DNA from: Candidatus Streptomyces philanthi
GTDB taxonomy: Bacteria; Actinomycetota; Actinomycetes; Streptomycetales; Streptomycetaceae
Reading direction: 5' to 3'
Length of the DNA: 64,000 nucleotides
Assembly (NCBI GenBank): GCA_018114805.1
Contig: CP073042.1
Span: 4,030,001 to 4,094,000 of the forward strand
In this document: one piece after another, positions 57,393-64,000 of the stretch
Position numbering within the stretch: position 1 is the stretch's first letter
Layout of the letters: the number at the start of each line of letters is the position of its first letter
Program-made: the position numbers and the translations under genes
Notes under the pieces: model-generated
What the model was told of the DNA's origin: nothing
The model's input: only the letters and a program-made list of their open reading frames with translations
Database searches by the model: none

Positions 57393-57697
57393 CGGTCATG
57401 AGTCCATGGTGTCAACCCGGCTCGCCAGATGGCAGCCGCCATGACCCTGGCCGTTCCCTGAGATCCCCCCGACCCACCCCCAAGGGGCGCTCGTGCGCGC
57501 CGCGCGCCCCGTCGATCGATGGGGACCCGGAGGTCGAGAGGCGGCCCAAGCGAGGCGGAGAGCCCGATTCCGCGTTGTTTCCCCCAGCCTGGGGAGCACT
57601 CCCAGGGGGCGCGACGTGCGACGCGACGCGGGAGTACGGCAAGGAGGCGGCTATCGTGGCCGTTCGAACGGTGCTGGGGGAAGTAGAGGGGTGTGCG
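57393..57697. other. Divergent region with overlapping hairpins
   Basis: The 305-bp gap between the PspC gene and the second kinase gene. CCCCAG-C-CTGGGG (57582-57594) and CTGGG-N7-CCCAG (57589-57605) share an arm and are mutually exclusive, about 95-115 bp before the kinase start. AGAGGGG lies before the GTG at 57698. Confidence 0.5.
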
Positions 57698-60033
57698 GTG
57701 TCGGACGAGGGGCGGTTGGTCGCTAAGCGGTACCGGCTGGCGGAGCGGATCGGCCGCGGCGGCATGGGCACCGTGTGGAGAGCCGCCGACGAACTGCTGG
57801 GCCGTCAGGTCGCCATCAAGCAGTTGCACATCTCGCCGCACCTGGCCGCCGACGAACTGGCCACACTGTACGAGCGGACGCGGCGCGAGGCGCAGAGCGC
57901 CGCGCGCATCGCCCATCCCAACGTGGTCGTGGTGCACGACGTCGTGGACGACCGCGGCGTGCCGTGCATCGTGATGGAGTACGTGCCCTCCACGACCCTC
58001 GCCGACGTGCTCAAGCGCAAGGGCCGCATCGAGCCCGAGGAGGCCGCCAGGATCGGCCGCGGCATGATCGCCGCGCTGCGGGCCGCCCACGCGGCGGGCG
58101 TGCTGCACCGGGACGTCAAGCCGGGCAACGTACTCCTGGGCATCGGCGGCAGCCCCGGCCCCGGCCACCACACCGACGGCGCCCCCGGCGACCGCGAGGC
58201 CAGCGGCGGACACCGCGCCGTGGGGCACGGCCCGCTCGGCGACGGCCGGGTGGTGCTCACCGACTTCGGCATAGCCGTCGCCTCCGGCACCTCGACCCTG
58301 ACCAAGACCGGCGAACTCGTCGGCTCCATCGACTACGTGGCCCCCGAGCGCGTCAAGGGCGGCAAGCCGGGCCCCGCGTCCGACCTGTGGGCGCTGGGTG
58401 CGACGCTCTACCAGGCGGTGGAGGGGCGGCCTCCGTTCCGCAAGAACACCGCGTTCGAGACGGCGTACGCGATCGCCGTGGACGAGCTGCCGCCGCTGCG
58501 CCACGCCGGCGTCCTAGCGCCGCTCGTGGAGGCCCTGCTCGACAAGGACCCGGACGTGCGGCCGTCGGCGGAGACGGTGGAGTGGACGCTACGGGCCGCC
58601 GCTGAGGCCGAGACGGAGCTGATGCGGTCGTCGCTGCTGCCCGAAACGGGGGACGCCGCCCGCGCCACACCTGACGCGGCCGCACGCACCACACCTGACG
58701 CCGTGGCACCAGACGCCACCGCGACCGCGAACCCTGAGCCGGCCACGGCACCGACCCGGGTCAACGGCGGCGTGGCGGCCACCGGGCCGGAACCGACTCC
58801 CGGGACGGCGCCGGCCGGCGCTGCGAACACGGCCTCCGGGGCGACGTCGGGCACCACCGCGCACCCCTCACGCGACATCACCCCCGATCCGGCCCACCCC
58901 CACACGCCCACCCCGGGCGGGCCGCACTCGGACGTCGGTACCGTTCCCACCCGCTTGCGGGCCGACCGCCAGCCGACCCACACATCGCAGCAGCCGAACC
59001 AGCCCCAACAGACGCAGCAACTACGGCAATCACAGCAGTCCAACCGGTCGCCTCAGTCCCATCAGCCGCGGCAGTCGCCGCAAACCAGTCAGTCGTAGCA
59101 GCCGCGACAGACACATCAGCCCGCACAGTCCCTCCAGCACCCGACGCCCCCGCAGCAGCCTCACCCACACGCGCAGAGCCATTCCACGCCGGTAGGACAC
59201 GCGTCGGTAGGGCAGGCGCCGGGCGCGCACCCACAGACAGGTCACGCGTCCAGACAGGTCACGCGTCGGCGGGCCGTTCGTCCTCGCCCACCGCGCCCAC
59301 CTCGATCGGCGTGCCGGACGGGGCGGGTGGTGCGCGCGGGCGGCGGCGTGGGCGGGCGACACTGTGGGGCGCGGTGGCCGTGGGGTTGATCGCGGCCGGT
59401 GCCGGCGCCGTGGTCGTCTATCTGGCGTCGAGCGACAAGGACGACGGCGGCGCGCGGCCCAGCGCGCGGCAGAGCGCGTCGCAGCGGCCCGGCAGCGACG
59501 GAGCGGTCCCGGCGAAGCCCGGCGCGCCGAAGCCCAAGCCGTCCCCGGTGCTGGCCGGTTACCACCTAGTGCACGAGAAGGACCTGGGCGTCTCATTCCC
59601 GGTTCCGGACGGCTGGACGCGCAAGTCGGGCACCGGCGAGCAGGTCGACTACGTGGACCCCACCGGCAAGGTCGGCATCAAGATCAACGTGCTGGACTTC
59701 GCCAGCTCCGACCACCTGGAGCACTTCGAGGACATCGAGGCGCAGTGGCGCGAGCGCGAGCCCACGCTCAAGCGGCTGCGCATGCAGCGCACGACCTTCC
59801 GCGGCGACCCCGCCGCCATCTGGGAGTTCTCCTTCCGCGGTAGGGCCAGTGATTTCCGCGGCATCGACCTCGGCTTCGGCGAGGTGGGCAAGGAGGAGTA
59901 CGCCATCTACGTGTCGGGCCCGAGCGAGCAGTGGTCGGAGTACCGGCCCATCTTCGACGTCATCAAGCACAGCTTCCACACGGCCGACGACGTCAAGAGG
60001 GCGCAGGGCGCGGCGGCCGGCACCGACTCCTGA
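57698..60033 (+). pseudogene. PknB-type Ser/Thr kinase, in-frame stop and frameshift in the linker
   Basis: A GTG with AGAGGGG upstream. The kinase domain is intact: YRLAERIGRGGMGTVWRAAD, VAIKQLHIS, VLHRDVKPGNVLL, LTDFGIAVASG, SIDYVAPERVKG. A long Thr/Pro/Ala then Gln/Ser linker follows. A TAG at 59096 (SPQTSQS*QPRQTHQ, probably from CAG) and a frameshift near 59270 precede the membrane helix (LWGAVAVGLIAAGAGAVVVY) and the extracellular domain (YHLVHEKDLGVSFPVPDGWT, RGDPAAIWEFSFRGRASDFR). That domain is homologous to the C-terminal fragment at 38355-38712. As read, the product is a soluble kinase lacking the sensor. Confidence 0.82.
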
Positions 60034-60081
60034 CCGTCACCGTCACCGTCACCGACATCGCCGTCGTCACCGTCACCGTCG
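60032..60081. repeat. CCGTCA hexanucleotide repeat tract
   Basis: Runs of CCGTCA units, broken once by GACATCGCCGTCGT, directly after the kinase stop. A variable-number simple repeat is plausible. Near-repeats of GGTCGGC follow to ~60140. Confidence 0.75.
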
Positions 60082-60320
60082 TTCGGCTGGTCGGCGGTCG
60101 GCGGTCGTGGGTGGGCGACCGTTGGTCGGCGGTCGCCGGTCGCCAGCGGGTGGGCGGTGGCGGCCCGGTGGCGGTCCGGCCGGACCCCGATCGGGGCAGG
60201 TCGGAGGGGGAGCGCGGGGTGCCCTGACGAGCGCCCCTAGGTGAGCCTCCGGGTTCCGGTGTACAGGATCAGGGTCAGCCCCTGATGTCCGGGCCGCGGT
60301 GCTCGTGTGACGATCAGGAC

Positions 60321-61584
60321 ATGACCGCCGCATCGCCCCCCACCGAGCCGCCCCTGCGCAAGCTGTACCGCAGCGCCGAGGGGGCCGGATGCTGGGTGGC
60401 GTCGCCCGGGGCCTGGCGGGCCACCTCGGGCTGCCGGTCTCCTGGGTCCGCATCGTGTTCCTCGCGTTCCTCATGGCCGAGGGGTTCGGCGTCCTGCTCT
60501 ACGCCCTGTTCTGGCTTCGTGGTGCCGCTCGGCGTCGGCGGCGTGGAGGCCCCGCGGCCCGCGGCCGTCACGGGCCGGGACGGCAAGCGCAGGCTGCTGG
60601 CCCGCAAGCCGGACAAGGGCCAGATATTCGCCCTGATCGCGGTCGTGGCGGGGATGGCCATCTTCGTCAGCAGCTTCCAACTCGGCCGGGCCAACGCCTA
60701 TGTCTGGCCGCTGCTGCTGATCGGCGCGGGCGTGGCGCTGGTGTGGAGGCAGGCGGACAACGCGCGGCGCGCGCAGTGGGTGGAGCTCAGCCGCCGCAAG
60801 CGGCTGCTGCCGATCGCGTGCGGCGCGGCGGGCGTCGTGCTGGTCAGCGCCGGCGTGACTGGCATCGTCGTGATGCAGGGCTCGGCCCGCCACCTGGGCG
60901 CCGTGCTCCAGGCGGCGCTCGCCGCCCTCGTGGGCATAGCCCTGCTCGCGGGGCCGTATCTGGTGCGCATGCCTCAGGACCTGTCCGAGGAGCGGTTGAT
61001 GCGCATCCGGGCCCAGGAGCGCGCCGAGGTCGCCGCCCACGTGCACGACTCGGTACTGCACACGCTCACCCTGATCCAGCGCAACGCCGAGGACGCGCGT
61101 GAGGTCACCCGGCTGGCCCGGGCCCAGGAGCGCGAGCTGCGCGCCTGGCTGAACCGGCCCGAGGGCCGGGGGAAGGAGGAGGCCGACGAGCCGGCGACGC
61201 TCGCGGACGCGGTCAAGAGCACGGCGGCGGAGGTCGAGGACCACCACGGCGTGCCCGTCGAGGTGGTGTGCGTCGGCGACTGCCCGTTGGACGACCGGCT
61301 GCTCGCGCAGATGCAGGCCGCGCGCGAGGCGATGGTCAACGCGGCCAAGTACGGTGGCGAGGGCGGTGCCGTGCAGGTCTTCGCCGAAGTGGAGGGGCGT
61401 ACGGTCTTCGTGTCCGTGCGGGACCGGGGCCCGGGCTTCGATCTGGACGCGGTGCCGGACGACCGGATGGGCGTACGCGAGTCGATCATCGGCAGAATGC
61501 AGCGCAACGGAGGCACGGCGCGGCTGCGCTCCGCGCCGGACGGGCACCGAAGTGGAACTTGAGATGGAGAGGGTCGCGACATGA
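60321..61584 (+). CDS. PspC-domain sensor histidine kinase with compensated frameshift
   Basis: An ATG at 60321. The N-terminal PspC domain (RMLGGVARGLAGHLGLPVSW, RIVFLAFLMAEGFGVLLYAL) is read in a shifted frame between ~60385 and ~60512 because of a 2-bp insertion (GAGGGGGCC) and a later 1-bp insertion (TGGCTTC). The net +3 restores the frame but scrambles ~42 residues. Membrane helices follow, then HisKA_3 (AEVAAHVHDSVLHTLTLIQR, His in HVHDS) and the ATPase domain (AREAMVNAAKYGGEG, SVRDRGPGFDLDAVPDDRMG). An extra G near 61540 destroys the natural end (EVELEMERVAT), whose TGA overlaps the regulator ATG. Confidence 0.85.
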
Positions 61585-62320
61585 CCGAAGGCGTGACGGG
61601 CACCGGAGGCAGTGGCGGCGCGGCGGGCGCGGCGGGGGCCGAGCGGCACGTCCGGGTCGTGCTGGTGGACGACCACCGGCATGTTCCGTACGGGCGTGCA
61701 GGCCGAGATCGGGGCGACCGAGCGCACGGGCGTGGAGGTGGTGGGCGAGGCGGCCGACGTGGACCAGGCGGTCAGCGTCATCGCCGCCACCCGCCCCGAG
61801 GTGGTGCTGCTCGACGTGCACCTGCCCGGGGGCGGCGGCGTCGAGGTGCTGCGTCGCAGCGCCGCGCTGATGGGCGACGCGTCGAACCCGGTGCGCTTCC
61901 TGGCCCTGTCGGTCTCCGACGCGGCCGACGACGTCATCGGCGTCATCAGGGGCGGCGCCCGCGGGTACGTCACCAAGACCATCACCGGCACCGACCTGGT
62001 CGCCGCGATCTTCCGGGTGCGGGACGGCGACGCGGTGTTCTCGCCGCGCCTCGCGGGCTTCGTCCTCGACGCCTTTGCCTCCACGGACGCGCCGCCGGTG
62101 GACGAGGACCTGGACCGGCTGACCCAGCGCGAGCGCGAGGTGCTGCGGCTGATCGCGCGCGGTTACGCGTACAAGCGGTTACGCGTACAAGGAGATAGCC
62201 AAGCAGTTGTTCATCTCCGTGAAGACGGTCGAGTCCCACGTCTCCGCGGTGCTGCGCAAGCTCCAGCTCTCCAATCGGCACGAGCTGACCCGCTGGGCCA
62301 CCGCGCGCCGACTGGTCTGA
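61581..62320 (+). pseudogene. LuxR/NarL-type response regulator, two frameshifts
   Basis: The ATG overlaps the histidine kinase's natural stop (ATGA). The first frame reads RHVRVVLVDDHR (phosphorylation-pocket acids). An extra C near 61680 shifts to MFRTGVQAEIGATERTGVEV, then VVLLDVHLPGGGGVEVLRRS with the phosphoacceptor Asp, and DRLTQREREVLRLIARGYAY of the LuxR DNA-binding domain. An exact 16-bp duplication (62160-62191) shifts again to KEIAKQLFISVKTVESHVSA and VLRKLQLSNRHELTRWATAR, RLV. Removing both changes gives a ~240-residue regulator. It is the partner of the adjacent kinase for envelope stress. Confidence 0.88.
62160..62191 (+). repeat. Exact 16-bp tandem duplication in the response regulator
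   Basis: CGGTTACGCGTACAAG occurs at 62160-62175 and immediately at 62176-62191, splitting the LuxR helix-turn-helix between GYAYK and KEIAKQL. Confidence 0.95.
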
Positions 62321-62614
62321 GCGAGCGTGCGCCACCCACCGGGCCCCTCCGGCCCATCGGGCTCCTCTGGCCCGCCGGGCCCCTCTCGCCCACCGGTCCC
62401 GGCCGCACCGCCGGTACGCCGGGCCGGTCGCCGGTCCCACCGCGGGCGCGGCTCCGGTGCTCCACCTGGAGGGCCCTACCGCGACGCGCCTCGCGCGGGA
62501 GCCAGCCCCAGCGGGGCCCGGTGCGTGCCCCGGCTGCGGGGAGTTCGGGGCCGGGCCCCGGGGGCGGCGTGGGCGGGCGCGCTCACGGGCGTTCTCAGAG
62601 GCGCTGAAGTCCGC

Positions 62615-63486
62615 TCAGGGGCGGTAGACCTCGCCGGGCTCCGGCACGGCCGGCGCCATGAGCTGGGGCACGGTCACGAAGGTGAAGCCGCGCTTGTGGA
62701 GGGCGTCGATGATGCCGGGTACGGCGGGCACCGTACCGTCTTAGATGTCGTGCAGCAGGATGATGCAGTCCCGGTCGGCCAGGTCCAGGACCCGCTTCCT
62801 GATCAGCGCGGAGTCCGTCGTGGAGTAGTCCTTGGCGGTCACGCTCCACAGCACCTGGGAGAGGCCGAGTTCCTTGCTGACCTTGGAGACGTCCTTGTTG
62901 GTGCGGCCCTGCGGCGGGCGCATGAGGGTCGGCTTGTGCCCCGTTATCTCCTCTATCCCGTCCTGGGTGAGTGCTAGTTTCTTGCGCGCCTCGTCGGGTT
63001 CGAGGTCGGTCAGCCGGGGGTGCGACCATGTGTGGTTGGCCACCTCGTGGCCCTCCGCCGCGATCCGGCGTACGAGGTCGGGGTGCTTCTTCACGTGGTT
63101 CTTGCCGAGCAGGAAGAAGGTCGCGGGGACCTTCTTGTCCTTCAAGGTGTCCAGGAGTTGCCCGGTGTCCTTGCCGGGGCCGGCGTCGAAGGTCAGCGCG
63201 ATGCACTTGGCCTTCGCGCAGTCCACCGCTCCCTGCTTCCCCTTCGCGTTGTCGCCGGCCTTGGACCGCGCGGACGCCGGCCACGTCGTGTCGGTCTGGT
63301 CCGACGAGCAACCGCTCAGCACGAGCGCGAGGGACAGCGCGCCGGCCGCGGCTGCGGCCGTGCCCGAGGCCCGCGGCCTCCGCCGGCGGGCGGCGCCCCC
63401 GGAGCCGGCGCGTTGGACTCCTCTGGGGCGGGGGAGGCGGAGACAACGGTGTCAGGCGCGCCGGACGTGGCGGGTTCAGGAAGCAT
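62615..63486 (-). pseudogene. Polysaccharide deacetylase lipoprotein (NodB domain), interrupted
   Basis: Deacetylates N-acetylglucosamine-type polymers of the wall. The lipoprotein signal is TAAAAAGALSLALVLSGCSS (lipobox LSGC); the start is unclear because that frame has no start codon, and the ATG at 63486 is in another frame, so a frameshift near 63370 is implied. NodB motifs: ALTFDAGPGKDTG (Asp), HEVANHTWSHPRLTDL (His pair), LMRPPQGRTN (Arg). A TAA at 62741-62743 interrupts CIILLHDI*DGTVPAVPGII, probably from TAC, and the natural end is PEPGEVYRP at 62615. It loses the last motif region if not repaired. Confidence 0.82.
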
Positions 63487-63661
63487 GCCGAGCACTGCAC
63501 AAGTTGTTTATACACGAAGTTCATACACCCCCTCCTGGTGTTATGCCTACGGGGAGCGTGGCTCGCGGGCGGCGGGCCGGCGGGTTCGCGGGGCGTGCCG
63601 CGCCGCTCGCCGGAGGGCGTCGAGGGGGGCGGGCTGTCCGGAGGTGGCGCGCTCAGCGCCG

Positions 63662-64000
63662 CTACGGGTACGTGCGGAAGTCGGTCGTGTTCCACGGTCC
63701 AACTGCCCACGGTGACGATGTCACCGAAGACGTAGTCGCTGCGCGTGCGGTAGCGCGGTCCGTCGGGCCCGCGACCGGGGTCGGAGAGCGCGGCCACGGT
63801 GCCCTTGCGGGGGTCGACGAGGAGGTAGAGCGGAATGCCCATCGCCGGGTACGCCGCCATCTTGTCCAGGTAGTCGTTGGTGTGGTTGGACGGGGAGACG
63901 ATCTCGGCGACGAGCGCCACGTCCGCCGGTTCGAAGGGGTTCATGGTCCGCTCGGTAAAGACGTCGTACGGCACCACGAGCACGTCCGGCCTCTGCAGTC
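63662..64000 (-). pseudogene. Uma2-family protein (PD-(D/E)XK nuclease fold), 5' end outside the window
   Basis: The C-terminal ~110 residues: VVPYDVFTERTMNPFEPADV, ALVAEIVSPSNHTNDYLDKM, AAYPAMGIPLYLLVDPRKGT. E-V/I-x-S-P with the later LVDP(R/K) pattern is the Uma2/DUF820 nuclease core (catalytic Glu and the VD-x-K/R). An extra C near 63676 changes the natural end (DRLPTYP, stop at 63662-63664) into a long read-through. Uma2 proteins are numerous in Streptomyces and their function is poorly known. The start lies beyond 64000. Confidence 0.75.

Noticed and set aside
4609..62743. Ten of about fifteen interrupting stops are TAG, suggesting amber recoding or suppression.
   Set aside because: In high-GC codon usage TAG is one change away from many common codons (CAG, GAG, AAG, TGG, TCG, TAC), so a TAG excess is expected from random substitution. 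TAA and TGA interruptions also occur, the same genes carry frameshifts, and no suppressor tRNA was seen.
1..64000. tRNA, rRNA, insertion sequences or prophage.
   Set aside because: No cloverleaf, rRNA signature, transposase or phage structural gene was recognised on either strand by eye; a tRNA scan could still find one.

Overview
The window is about 64 kb of very GC-rich DNA with the codon habits, start sites (many GTG) and gene content of a Streptomyces-type actinomycete. It contains ESX/type VII secretion genes, a Streptomyces-style tad pilus cluster, ZAS-type sigma/anti-sigma genes, several PknB-like kinases, a LAxTG sortase substrate and a PspC-linked two-component system. No rRNA, tRNA, CRISPR array or insertion sequence was recognised.

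Layout. 1-8.9 kb: a type VII secretion locus with a triple-ATPase FtsK/EccC protein, two WXG100-like proteins, an EspG-like protein and several damaged locus-specific genes; two of these share a C-terminal LNPKxWF motif. 8.9-10.7 kb: a secreted protein and a lipoprotein on the minus strand. 10.8-19.3 kb: a tad cluster (SAF/CpaB-like, TadZ-like, TadA, TadB, TadC, Flp-like pilin, two TadE-like proteins, TadG-like protein, truncated LysM protein). 19.3-21.7 kb: a prim-pol-like gene and a broken helix-turn-helix/TPR regulator. 22.2-31.7 kb: an intact block with a proline-rich membrane protein, a substrate-binding lipoprotein, purU, an overlapping sigma/zinc-finger anti-sigma pair, a STAS antagonist and an XRE/TPR regulator. 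31.7-38.7 kb: a proline iminopeptidase, an M64 peptidase, a tightly coupled operon headed by a 58-residue peptide and ending in a serine hydrolase, and a kinase 3' remnant. 38.8-50.5 kb: a kinase, an aldehyde dehydrogenase, a GMC oxidoreductase, a LANTG surface protein, chorismate mutase, guaA, a MarR-like regulator and DoxX. 51-64 kb: a SpaA-repeat adhesin with a His/Cys-rich tail, an L,D-transpeptidase, PspC-family membrane proteins, a second kinase, a LuxR-type two-component pair, a polysaccharide deacetylase and a partial Uma2 protein.

The most striking global property is damage. About fifteen in-frame stops and more than twenty-five small frameshifts interrupt otherwise recognisable genes. 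Three exact 16-bp and one exact 20-bp tandem duplications lie inside genes, and TadA lacks its Walker A region by an in-frame deletion. Core genes (purU, guaA, the sigma pair, the dehydrogenase, the GMC oxidoreductase) are intact. Whether this is real decay or a poor assembly cannot be decided from sequence alone; several C-run indels favour sequencing error for at least part of it.

Working together: the type VII and tad loci would build surface secretion and pilus machinery if intact. The adhesin, L,D-transpeptidase, LANTG protein and deacetylase act at the cell wall. The PspC membrane proteins and their kinase/regulator pair form an envelope-stress sensing group. The best candidate for something undescribed is the translationally coupled operon at 35115-38354.
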